NCBI GenBank assembly: GCA_013397115.1
Contig: VWZW01004077.1
Location: 134,540-198,539, forward strand
Length of the DNA stretch: 64,000 nt
Direction: 5' to 3'
Source: Edolisoma coerulescens
Taxonomy: Eukaryota; Chordata; Aves; Passeriformes; Campephagidae
In this document: in pieces, positions 23,259 through 35,600 of the stretch
How the letters are laid out: each line of letters opens with the position of its first letter
Numbering within the stretch: position 1 is the first letter of the stretch
The notes under the pieces: generated by a model
The model's database searches: none
Told to the model about the DNA's origin: nothing
Seen by the model: only the letters and a program-made list of their open reading frames with translations
Made by a program: the position numbers and the translations under genes

Positions 23259-26200
23259 TTTTCTTTCCTTTTAAATTTTTAAATAAAGAAAATCAATATC
23301 AAGTTCCTGTAGGCTGAGTTTTCAGAATGTGCACTCTCTCATTTGAAGTGTTTTTGGTAGCATCAGGTGTGGTAAAACATAAAGAGGAACTGGCATTTCC
23401 TGGAAAGAAAGATCAAAGAGTGTAAGGATTGTGCAAAATAGAGATCTATTGTGTTATTCAGTTTCCTAAGGAATTTCAAAGAAAATTTCAAGCCCTGATA
23501 CTTTTAAAATATTTAAGATTTATGCAACTTATTGGTCAGCTTGCTTTTGAACTAATGAACATAAAAGGAGCAGTAATTAATTAGCTTTTTCATCTCTAGA
23601 AAACTTTAAAATTAAACTTAATAATAATGAAATTAATGCAGACATCTCTGGTATACATGGAAGCAGAGTGAAGAAATGAGGCTTAATCATTCTGTTTCAT
23701 TGCATAATTTTCTCAATCCTTTTGCCTTGAAGATGTCGTTCCTCTTGTTTTACTGGTTCAGGTTCATACCATTGCTGAACAGTGCTCTGATGTAATTTCC
23801 CATGACTGCACCAATTGATACTGGGAACAAACCCACTTTTTCTGGCTTTCCTTTGGGAATATAGTAAACTTTTCAAAGGCTCCTGCTGCAAGTAGGTTAA
23901 AGGGATCCAGCAATCTAGAGTCAGTGGCTGTGTTATCCTTGGTAGCTCCATGCTGTGTCGGGATGCTACACAGCCATGTGCATCTTGAGCGCTGAACCTT
24001 ATCACTTTTCCTGCTGGTTGGGTGCTGGCAAAAAGCTTTATGTCTTTGCCCTGCCTCTTTCAAGTGTACACTTCTGTGCTACCACTGAGTCTTGTGGCTG
24101 CTGACAGTTTTTCTGGCTTTCACTGCCCTGCACAGAGGACATGATAGTGGGCAGTGTAATCTAGGCACACATCTTCCCTTTGCAAATCTGTCTCTCACAC
24201 CTTTTCCTGAGGACCTGTGATGTATGCATATGGCATTACCATGACATGTGCATATGTTTCAAACCTTTGGAAGTCTGTGTGATGGGCAGTGCTGCCATTT
24301 TGCAACATTTAACACACTGAAACCAAAAAATATTAGAGGTTAGAAATAATATGTAAGCATGTGCAAAGGGAAACACAAGAAAGGGTGACCCTGGCTTACT
24401 CATGCTACGTATACATTGAATTTTATTGAGACTAAGACAAGACAAATTATGCAGTGATCTCTGTATTTGACCTTTGGATTTGTGTATGAATTTGAGCTCC
24501 ACAGATTAGCAGGAAGAGCCTTTTTGTGATGTGTGAAGAGCAGCTTGCATTGTAGGCTGAGATGCTAGCCTGAGACTGCAAAATGCTGTGTGGTGCACAC
24601 TCCTTTTTTCCTCCTCATAGCTGTTAACTCATTCATCCTCCATCAAATCTAAAGTTACTGCAGCATTTGACCCTTGCAGAATTAAGCGATGACTATTTTA
24701 AAAAAAGCCAGTGAGATTTTCAGAGCGGGACACAAGATTTCTAATAAATAACTTTAAAATACGATATTTTGCAGGAAGGATCCCCTAAAATCATCTTTTC
24801 AGCTAATATTTGAAAAGGGAAATCTGAAAGTATATTTAGCTGTACTACTTACTCATTTAGAAGGGTTTATTGAACTTATCAACATTCTTCTCACACATGC
24901 ATTTTTGAAAACAACGAAAAATTTGCCATGGTAACTTGAATGTCTGTATTTCTAGCCCAGAAGCTGGCACTACTGAGGTGATAGTAGTATGCTGTTTTAT
25001 GCTGGTTCTGCTGTCACTCTCACTGTTACATGCTTTAAGCATGGCACACCCTGAAGTGAGTTAGTATTGAATGTTTGAATGTTTTCTTTGCATTCCACCA
25101 TGTCACTGGTAAAGATGGTGTAGAGCCAGCCACAATAAACTCTACCAAGAAAAAGCTGAGTCAGTTTGTATGCATCCCATAGAAATCTTTTCCTCCTCTG
25201 TTTTCTGTGATGACTCTGCTCTCCCTTACCCTGTATAATAGTGCCTCACCACTGGAATCATCTGCCTGTCCTGGGTTGTAACACAAATTACTGTCAGGAA
25301 GATAAAAATGTTGTCCATATTTCCTTCATGTGATCTTTAGGATATATTGGACTGTGACTAGTGGTCTGAATAAGACCTTGAATTACTCATGAACTTCTCT
25401 GAGAAGCCAGTAGAGGCAAGAAAGTTTCCAGTTTGCCTTTCTAATTGCCCTGTGATACTTTTGGTGGGTGTGAGATTAGGGTTTTCATTAATTTAGGAGA
25501 TATCTAGGAAAGAGCTAGTGTATTTCCCTAGTCATGTTTCTCAGGGCAGACATGCTCTGGCATTCACTGATGCTATTCTTTACCTTTTCATTCTGAGTAA
25601 ATAAATCCAGTCTTAAAAACAAAACAAATAGGTACCTTTATTACTTAGATATTTTCCATGAATGTACTAGCAACTGAGATGCTGCTGTTACCAGACAAAT
25701 TTCCTCCTACATCCTTAATGCAGCTCCTTTCCAGAGGAATTATGTTATACCTATGTTTATTTTTACTGCCAGGATACAATCATCTTATTAAGATGAAAAG
25801 TTAATAAGAATTTGCTCTCTGCAGAGGGGCTAATTGTTCAGGCTAGTCTGGAGCAAGACTGTCTTCCTGACTGAAATACTGTTGTTAAGTGGATGGAATG
25901 GAGGCATGATTAGATTGTGAGGCTTAATAATACAGATGGTTTTCTTGCTGTATTTTGGGTGTTCAATGCTAGAAGAATACAACAGAATAGGGTCTGAAAG
26001 TACCTTATTCCTCATTGTAGCAAAATAGGCATCAAAATGTGAGGAGTGTAATACAGCTAGTTTTGCACACTATAGGAAAACAAGTGGTAAGGCAGAAAAC
26101 TGTGAAAACATAATTCATTAAATAGAGTCAATTTGTCATTAAACCTTGGATTACCAACCACTAAAATTTATTAAATGGAAAAGATTGTCAGATGCTTGTC

Positions 26201-26704
26201 ATAGGTTATCAGAATAAAGATTATTTATACATTTGGTGTAGAATTCAGACAGCAGATAGCCTTCTGTGTTGTCTTGCAGCTGCAGTTGAAAGCAGTGTTG
26301 ATCTTCACAGAAAAACAAACAGGTTTTGGTAGTTTATGTTTTATTGTCTGGACTCATTAAACCATTCCAATAGAATGTGGTATACAGATTTGTAGATCAG
26401 ATATAATTTTTTAATAAAGGGATTAATTTTTCCATTTAAAATGTGAAACCTGTGATTTAAATGACCTTTAGATGTTTGCTTTTCCATGGTGTAGGCAGAA
26501 GAGTATTGCACTAGGAAAGCTGAAACTTTGTCCTTGACATAGATTAATATCTCTGTGTTCAGGAGAAAAGCTGACTTGGATTCTCATTTATGTAGTCCTG
26601 GCAGGATGCTGTTGAAGGCTAATAGTTTATTGATACTGTTTTGATTGCACTATTTCATTTGCTGCATATCACACAGCATGTTTGCTATTCTTTTCCAAGC
26701 ATAT

Positions 26705-26730
26705 ACAATCTTCCCAAATGGGAAGATTGT
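26705..26730. repeat. 12-bp-arm palindrome
   Basis: ACAATCTTCCCA (26705-26716) and TGGGAAGATTGT (26719-26730) are exact reverse complements separated by two bases. As RNA the centre must open, giving an 11-bp stem with a tetraloop. Another short hairpin, CTTTT-AAG-AAAAG, follows at 26731-26743. Confidence 0.9.
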
Positions 26731-29496
26731 CTTTTAAGAAAAGCAAACTATTTACACCGTGTGTTGGCTTCTTTTCTCACTTTCTGGTGTTTTGAGGGGA
26801 TGTGTGCATTTCCCTTAGCTTAGGGCTCACGTTTTCCATGTAAATTTTTTTTGTTAAGTTCAGCCACAGATTCTTGCCCAGTTTTATGGAAAATGAATCC
26901 TACAGGAGTAGATCACATATCACAACAATTTTTAATGCAATAATGTGAGCTGTCATTGTCGTCCCCTGGTATTACCCACCACAGAGAGTGGTATGAAACA
27001 AGAGAAGGGTATGACAGCTGCTACCTGATTGTGCAGTTGAGAGGCTGAGACCTGCTCCTGTTGCGCAATTTGGTTTGGAATATTGTAATTTTCCTTTGGG
27101 TGATTTGAGAAAGAAGCTGAAAAAAGTATGTGAATTTCTAAGTTAATCTTTCAGAGTTTTTTGGGTTTTTTTTCATGTGCACAATGTAGTTGACCAATAC
27201 TATTTTTGCAGTATAAGAATCTTTGTGTTTTAGCTTTCTGGTAATTTCAAAGCTCTCTGGCGGAACCCATAGTTCCACGTGGCAGATAAGGGAGGATGAA
27301 GTCAACTGAAATGGCCACAAGGAGTCTAAAGTGGATGGAATTGCCGCCTGCTGTAAGCAGGATCTGTTTTCTGTGTTTTCTTAGGTGAGATTTTTTTGAG
27401 GACCTTGACAAATATAAAATCACTCTTAAGCATTCAGTGCATGACTCTGAGGATTTCCCTTGATTCTGCCAGGAGGGAGGAGCCACGCCTGTTTTTCCTC
27501 CTGATATAGGGTAACATTAAAAATTTGTGCCACAGTGAGACAGGAATCATGACAGTCACAGAGCCAGGGCTGACATCTGTTTTCCTGTGTTTTCACAGGA
27601 GGGAATGCACAAGTCTAAGCAAGGACAAGCTGCCCACCTGCCTTCTGGTTCATTAGTCTGTCATGAACTTACTGGGTGTTTCCAGTGCGAGTACAAAAAG
27701 CATATCCATCCCCCTTACTCATTCCTTCGTTCTAGCTCTGCATCAGCTGTTGGAGGGCAGAGGAGATATTCCTAGTTTTCGAATGCTTTGTTGTTCCTTT
27801 CATACTTTTTGGGGAAAGGATACCTATAATCTCCACAGCTGCTCAGTATATGAGGAGTGTTAGGGATGGTGAAGTTTTGCATAATTTTGAAGGGTGATGT
27901 TGAAGAACAAGAGAGATGTTTGACATAGATTGTTGTGCATGGATATTTTAAGACTTCATTTGATTGATCTGTAAAAAAAATTTTGCCCAATATGATGCTT
28001 CAAGTTGACTGGTCATAACTCTTTTAGGGACTCAATGAAATAGGGATGAAACTGTACCTTAAAACTATTTGAAGAAAGCTGTGCTTAAAACTTTAGAGTG
28101 TGTTCTGGCTTGTGATAAAATATTATTAGGTATGACAGCATATATACATTTAAAAATAACAGTTTTTGAATGCTGTCAAATAGATCATAGCCCTTCATTA
28201 GACCCCTTTGATCAAAAGAGATTGTTCTACATAGGTAGCTCTCTTTTTTAGTATTTTTATTTTAGTAACAATGTTTGTGGGAAATTATGGTGCTCTTGGG
28301 TGCTGCGTTGCCAGTACAACTGAAGCATATTTTTTCCAAGTTTGTTTTGTAAAGCTCATAATGCAGTACAATTAACCAGCATCAGAATCTGCATATTTTC
28401 AACCTTTTTTTAAAAAGCTTTTAATCAAGATTGACTGCCTTGTCTGAAGACATGCTGTAGAAAAAAAATGAGGTTATTTCATTTTACAAAAGAAAAGGCC
28501 AGCAAATATGAGACATTAATTAGATAAAATTGTATGTTCCAAATGATGCAGATAGCCAAATAATCTAATGGCCTTCTATAATGTTAGAATCCATTAGTCC
28601 TTTTTCTTGACATCTTTTTGATATTTATATACAAAGTGTGTACGTGTAAGTATATGTATAGACACACATGCACAAAAAATACAGGGTGTGTATGTGTGAG
28701 ATGTAACAAAGACGCAGGACAAGCTAGAAAAGGAAATGCCTTTAATGAGGTGATTACATGATGATGGTCAGGGTTTTTTTCTATTTGCCATTGCTATGAG
28801 AGATTCTTAAATATTTCAAGACTAATATCTTCAGCCATTTATGAGTATGCACTGCAGGGGTTCAGTGGGGTCGGTGTTTAAATAGGTAGTAATGTCTAGA
28901 ATTAGTGAAACACCTTTCAGCCATCCTGTGAAACTCTGTCCTTCAGCAGTTTGGTGCTTTCTGACAGCTGTGCACTGCTGTTCACTTGTGCCTGCTCTCC
29001 CGCCGTGCCTATAACCCAACATACAACTCAATGCTCAGAGCATGCAAGCTGACCTTCATTTACATTCGTGCTTCTGTTAGCTGTAGAGAGAAGGTGACCA
29101 AGACAAAGCTTCAGAAGACTGGCTGCTGGGTACCTCGATGTGTGCTACCTACCTGCATGGACTGAAGCCGGTCATCCACTATTGCATGGTGAAGAAGGTG
29201 GGCAAAACCGGGAAGGGTTAGAGGAGACCAGCTGGTGAGACTGGGCAGCATAAGAGCAGGGTGTCACTCCTGCACTAAAATTTAAATGCCTTGTAAGAAA
29301 GGGAATCTTTCATCTTTTCTAGAGGAATATATCCTGGTTAACTGGGTCTCGTGCCTTTGATATGGTTTTGCTTAACTCTGGTGCATTCTCTGTTGATTTT
29401 TCAGTTCAGTCCATTCCTTAAGGCTCTTCAGAGGACACGTGAAGATGGGTGGGCTTGGGTTAATGGCAGTAGTGCACTTGGTGGCAAAGCCTTCAG

Positions 29497-29636
29497 AGAA
29501 TCACAGAATATTCTGAGTTGGAAGGTACCCACAGGGATCATCTTGAAATTCCTCCAGCTCTTAAGTGAATGGCCCATATGACGATGAACCCACAACCTTG
29601 ACATTACCATGCTCTAACAGACTGAGCTAATCCCAG
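29497..29636 (-). mobile_element. tRNA-Ile-derived SINE with CR1-type tail (TguSINE1-like)
   Basis: On the minus strand the element starts with tRNA-like sequence. An A box, TTAGCTCAGT, lies at 29630-29621, followed by GTTAGAGCATGGTAATG (loop region of a tRNA-Ile type) and a decayed B box, GGTTGTGGGTTCATCG, ending near 29582. It then ends with a CR1-like 3' tail, including ACCTTCCAACTCAGAATATT and CTGTGATTCT, at 29526-29497. tRNA head plus CR1 tail is the known design of TguSINE1, which uses CR1 machinery and to my knowledge is known from passerine birds. The cloverleaf is mutated, so it is not a functional tRNA gene. Confidence 0.85.
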
Positions 29637-32600
29637 AGGTCTTCCCCTGTTCTCTGCTTTCCTTCTGCTTGCTGCTTTTCTCGTGCTCGGGGTGCATGGC
29701 TAAGGATGATTGCTGCATCCCACAAGGAAGGGTGCAAGGGCACTGAAATGTCTGGTTGCTCTCTTGCCAGTTTCCATGCTGGCTTGCTTCTTGTTTTATT
29801 TCCCGAAAGTTCTTTTTACATCAATGTGTCAGGCAGAAAGAGAAATCCAAAAAGTTGTCTTGTGCTGCAAGACAAGGTACCTTTTCTTCTTTGGTGTCAT
29901 CTGTTCACGTATGTAACTTCTCCAGTTTTGAAAAAGAAGTTCATTACAAAATAATTTCATCCTGAGGTTTTGCAGTCAGTTTTGGCAGAGCAGGTACAAA
30001 GCTGTCAGAGCTTTGCTTCTTAGAATCTGTGTGTCAGCTTTGCACTGGATCTAGCTCTTTCTTAAGACACTTCTAAATTTTTTTTTTTTTTTCATATAAG
30101 CCTGTAGTGCCTGTAGACGATCTGAGTGAGGAGAATGTAGCCTTAGTTTGCTCCCAAGTCACAAGAGGTTCAGCACAGGTTTTCAGCTCTCAGAGGAGAA
30201 TAAGAAACCTTAACTTTTTATTTTGCAGCAATATTCAAAGCTATTCTCTCCTTTTTCAAGTTGCTTAGTTTTCATCCTGATATTTGCTATTGCTCTGCTT
30301 CAATTCTAAATGTGACAGGAATTTCAAGAGAGACCTTTCTGATGCAACAATGACCCAGGAACCAGCTGTACTATCTATTTATGAAAGTCATTGCACCTTA
30401 CAATTTTTGCCAGGTCTCCTTCCACTCCATAACCACCTGTGTGAGAACAGGAGTTTATTTCCAAAATGATGATTTGATGCTTAAATACCTGTTAACAAGG
30501 CACATTCTGTGAAAAAAAATCTGCTTAGGAGAACTGTGCTCATTTGCATACAGAATGTAGCTTCCACTGTATGGCTTTCTTATATGCCACTATGCATAGT
30601 AAAATGAATACAAGTGATCCTGTTAAGCATCATCCTCTGTTTCTTTCTTGTTTTAATGTATTTTGTGTTCAGTTGCAAGAGGCAATGTGGGCAGCTGACG
30701 GAAATTAATCAGTGTGCATAAACATCCTCTGCACCCACTGACTTTTCAGTGCTTTCCCTAAATGCCAGCCGCTGTGGAACATATCGGAAATCTTCCAGTA
30801 TATAAACACATATTCTGCAGTCTTTTTTCCCCTCCTCTTTTCATTCAGTTTCATCTGAGAGCTAAAATTTTATAAATATCAAAGACAGTAAATTTTGTCC
30901 TGAATAGACATATACAGTGTTTCTGTAAGGTCAGAGCTTGCACCAGGAAAAGTTAGTTGTCATTTGGTATGTAATTCAGGGCTTTGCTTTCCATTTACTA
31001 GATGGAAAGAAACATTTGCAGCACCCTAGGATTCGTTTTGGGGGAGGGCCTCTTAAAAGGGATACAAGAGTAACTACTGCTAAGAAGAAAAAAAAGTAGG
31101 ATGAGCTCCCAACTTAGTCAAAAAGGATGCATTTTAATAGTGTGTCAGTGTGTTCCCCGCCTGAAAAAATGTGGAAAACAGACCAATTACTGAAACAGTA
31201 AAATGTGGGGGCAGCTTGTCTTTGATCTTCGCTGAGTGTGTGGGAACAGGACAGAAAGTTGAAGATGAATCTTATGCAGTGAGGGAGAAAGTGAAGTCTA
31301 GTAAAGGTGGAACAAAGGGATCTATAAAATGTATTGCTTTATTAACTTCTTTTTTGCAGCTGTGGTCAATGGAACAAGTCTGTAGAGCCCTCTGTTTGAA
31401 TTTCTATTGTATGTTGGATCTTTTGTGATGATATTTAAAAGAAATTCAGAAAGACTTGTTGTTTGTGTCTGTATTCTTATAAATTGTTCTTAAAAGAGTG
31501 AAAAAAAGAGACCGTAGTTTTAATTTTGTGAGGTGGTGATGACAAACGCAAGGGTAGTTCTGGCTATGCTATCAAATGGAGGTTTTATTTTAGGTGGTGC
31601 TAATGAGGCAGTTTGTATGTCTTTCAAGGGCTGAATGACCTCCTGAAAGAGAGAAAGAATGAAAAAAATCAATCCCTACTACAAAAAAATTGTGAGCTGG
31701 GAACTTTTTCTTTGGCAAAGAGACAGAAACTTGTATGACATGGAGGATAAGTTCCTCTCCTGATGCCAATAGCTGGCTTTTATTAAATACCATTGGGGTG
31801 CACTGGTGAAGGTGCTATGTCCAAGGAATGCTTCTGGAGGACTTCTGTCTTCAGTGTTTTAAATCTGCCATTAATTTGCTCTTCTGAAGATCGAAAGTCT
31901 AATCTCATAAATTTAATGTTTGTTTTCCTTCAAAACAAGCATTTGATGACTGAGATTATTACGAGGGGGGAAAAAGTAGTGAGGAAAGATTCTTATCTGT
32001 AATTATTTCTGACAGGAAAGTATGTTTAACCATATGTATCTATAAAGCCCAAGTTGAGCAGCTTGGAAATAGTTTCTTATGGTAAAATTATTCTTACACT
32101 TTGCTGAAAGAAAGTACAGGAATAAAGCACTTTGCTGAGTGGGAAATGAGCCAACATGATCCTGGAAGTTACAAAATTTCTACAGTCAAAGCACATGGGA
32201 AAAGAGATTAAGCATACTGAAATATTAGATAGATAAATAAAGAAATAAAGATAGATAAATAGAAAGGAGTTCCTTACCTGAGGCATGTAAGCAAGATGAG
32301 GAGTGGAAAGAAATGAGTATTGATGGATTCTAAATTAGCAGAGGGTGGGAGATGTTTTTGTTTATCCTCATCTTCTTCCATAAAAACTTTTTTGAAGATC
32401 CACAGTAGGTATTATGACAAGTGTCCTCTGAGGCATAATGGTATAATTATATGGTATGTCTATCTGACAGTTCAGGTGCGCAGCATGGTGAGGATTTCTC
32501 AGTTAACCAAAAGTTTTTATCTAGGCCCTTATCACATCAGATTAGTGTATGAGTTACACTTTCAGCTGGTTCACTGAGAGCTGTTGACTTCATCACCATG

Positions 32601-35600
32601 ATTGAGGGTCTTGTCTGTCAGGAGACATTATTTGTGAGTTGCAGCACTTGTGATTGGGTGTGCTCCAGGGATGATATTGCCAGATCAATGACTACACAGC
32701 TGGGTTTGTGATTCTGGAACAAACCACACCGCGATGGATCTAATTTCTGCAATATCTAGTCATATATTCTGTTCATTATGTAAGCTCTTAGCCTTTCACA
32801 TCAGCCTAATAGCCTTTCAAATGGGCATTAATTCATCCCCTCTAGGGATTACATTCCATGATCTTACTTTTCTTCCTCCATTCCTCCCACCGGTGCATGC
32901 ACATCCCATGTCATGCTTTCAGGCATTCATGGTGTATTTCCTCATGCGAGGAGAGGAACATGTAGGGATAACCCCAAGCTGGGAGGGCCGTGAGGGAGAC
33001 CCGATGAGGTGCCACTCTCAGTGCTTGCAGGAGTTCCCCAGGCATACTCACAGCTTCTTTCAAATCGCCCTTCTCTGCTGTGGTCATACTCTCCCACTTG
33101 GTGTGGAAGCAAAAATGTGTTTGTTCCTGCATGACCCTCACCATGGTTGAGGTTCAATACGTTCATCTGAGCCCTGAAATGTGCTCATGAAGAGGCATTC
33201 TTGCAACAGCCCCAGTTGGCTGTTTTCACGTGGGCAGCTTAAGTAAACTGTGTCATACCATGCCAAATCTCTCTTTTGCCTGTGCTCAGGGAAGTCACTT
33301 TTTTCGCTAGAAGAATTTTTGGTTGCTTTTCTTCTTATACACACTTCTTTTTGTAAAATAAGGGCACACTGCTATGTAACTGTTGGAAAAGGCATATTTA
33401 AAGAACGGTACTTGGATTTGTACCTGAATATGTACTAATTTTTCTGGGTCTTTTGAAGCTACTGAGAAGATTCAGGCCAAGGGAGGTGTTGACCACCACC
33501 TGTACTGGTAATTTTATTAAAATCTTGGTTTGGCTTTTATGTTGCTTTGTAGGTGGGGGCTGAGAACTCGTTCTTGAAATCTCTAATCCACTTTCCTAGA
33601 TGTGGTATGATGTCAAGAATGAAAGAGAGAAAACAGAGTTAAGTTTGCTGAGCAATGCTGGATATTGAATAAAATGATAGATTTGTTGACAGAAGGACTC
33701 AATTCCTTTTAAGAAATCAATAGTACCTCAGATGGCATCACAAATGCTGCGCTAATGGAAGCTTTACCAGAAGCGAGCAGGTAATGTTGCAAGCCTTCTG
33801 TGAGGCTGACACTTCAGGGACATAAAACCTAAATGGCTAAGTAATGCCCATGTGCATAACAGAAAATGAAGATGAGCCCTGTAAATGAATATTGCATTTG
33901 TGGTTTCCTCAGTGCTTGCCTCCCAGACGGGTGGAGACTTTTGAGAGCTGCAGTATGTGAACTATAAATATTTATTTTTATTATTTATAACTTACCCATG
34001 GGTCAGAGTAATTTACTTGCAGACCATCATTGAGGCCAGGAACTGATTGTGTAAAGCTGTTACCTGTATTCACTGCTACTGTCCAGGTTTTACTGTGCAG
34101 TAGAATTCACTTTTCATTTTCCATAGTATTTTTGCTTTTAGAATAGTTTTCATTGCATGGGACTGGCCTTGTGGGATTTTTTCTGTGGTGTAATTTTCTC
34201 CTTTTCCTCTTAACCTCTAATTTAAGAGAGCGTAAAAATATTCTGTTTTATGGACAAATCTGTCCATCTGTTGCAAATGAATAGTGCAAGTTAAAGAAAA
34301 ATAAGTAACCTCAAATGATCCTCTTCATTTTCCAAATAAATTATAATATGAGAGGAATTTGACAAGCATGCTTCTGATCCCACTGCAGCAGTTATTTCTG
34401 GGTAAATTTTTGATGCTGTGTACATTTAACCATGCAGTTCCATTTAAGATTAATAGAACTTCCTCACCTGCATTCACACATACAGCCTTGAAATTGCTCT
34501 TCCCTTATATCTCTTCTTCTCGACATAGACATTATTATTTTTTTCTTTCCTTTCTCCTTTATTTTTAAGATATATTTGTATATTTCTTGCCCAAAAGAAA
34601 CTGTAAATAAAGGCTGGTTTATGAGGTTCTTTTCCTTTTAGTTCTCTTTATTAGTACCTATCACTTGGGGCTCAACTGATAATTAAGATCTTAGAAATCT
34701 GAGTTTGAACACTGATATATTTGTAAAAATGATGTTCTTTGAGACCCATTCCAGGTTACCATATCAGTTTTATAATCAGAGGAGTATGGGTAGTTTGTGT
34801 CTTAGATATGAAGCATTCTTGCGGGCAAAGGTTATCACTACTGGCTGCTAAATTCCCTACGAAATAAAATGGGCATTAGTTCTCTAATGTTTTCTATCAT
34901 CTATTCACATACTTTTATACATAATAAAATGTATTAAAAGACAGATTTAAAAATTCTTCCTTCCCTACATTCTAGAATTAGACAAGGTTGATATAAATTA
35001 TTTTTATTATTATAGAAATATCAAATAGTATATAGAACAAAATATATACTTTTCAAGAGATAACTAATACAAAATACTGTGTGGAAGAGGACTGTTATAA
35101 TTAAGTAAATGCCAGCTACTTTATTGTAGTGTCATGTTTTGTGCCTTTCACTAAAAATCATTGGCCCTTTTTTTCATTTTGTTTTAGGCATGTAGAAATA
35201 TAATTAGTTCTTCACTGTTAACAAAAGAAAAATCTGAGATAAATACTATGTTTCTAAAACAAAATCTTCCACTTTTAATTTGTTTGTTTTCTTTCAGTAA
35301 AAGTTTGTTGTCCTTTTTGTTTAGGAACTCAAACTACAATAAAAGAAGTAAATTACAACTGACTCTTCTTACACCTGAGAAAATTTTCCAGTTAAATGTT
35401 ATATACTAGACTAGAGTAGACTTCCAGTGTATTTTCAAATAGTATAAAATACTGTAGGGCGCTGATTATGGAAGTAAGGAATTCCTTTTAAAGAGTTATA
35501 CCATTTTAGCTGAGGAATGAAACAGCCAGGTTCTTATTTTCTTTATATTTTGAAGGCATTATTCAATATTCTGTTCTTATGAAATATTTTCATATATTCC

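Larger units (their letters stand above)
22536..29496. other. intron, unique sequence with two inverted repeats
   Basis: Apart from a short GT repeat (22709-22731), a perfect 26-bp inverted repeat (23190-23258) and a 12-bp-arm palindrome (26705-26730), I see AT-rich sequence with no recognised gene. Overlapping minus-strand open frames at 23697-24063 match nothing I know. Confidence 0.55.

Noticed and set aside
29553..29633. Possible tRNA-Ile gene on the minus strand
   Set aside because: The B box and stems are mutated and the sequence is fused to a CR1 tail, so it is the head of a SINE, not a tRNA gene.
32450..32480. Candidate for the FRMD3 exon preceding 41839 (cagttcag before gtgcgc)
   Set aside because: The upstream codons do not give the expected residues before the Gln codon, and no matching acceptor was seen.
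32734..33150. 138-codon plus-strand open frame
   Set aside because: No recognisable domain, no paired splice sites and no conserved-looking motif; probably chance in a slightly GC-richer patch.
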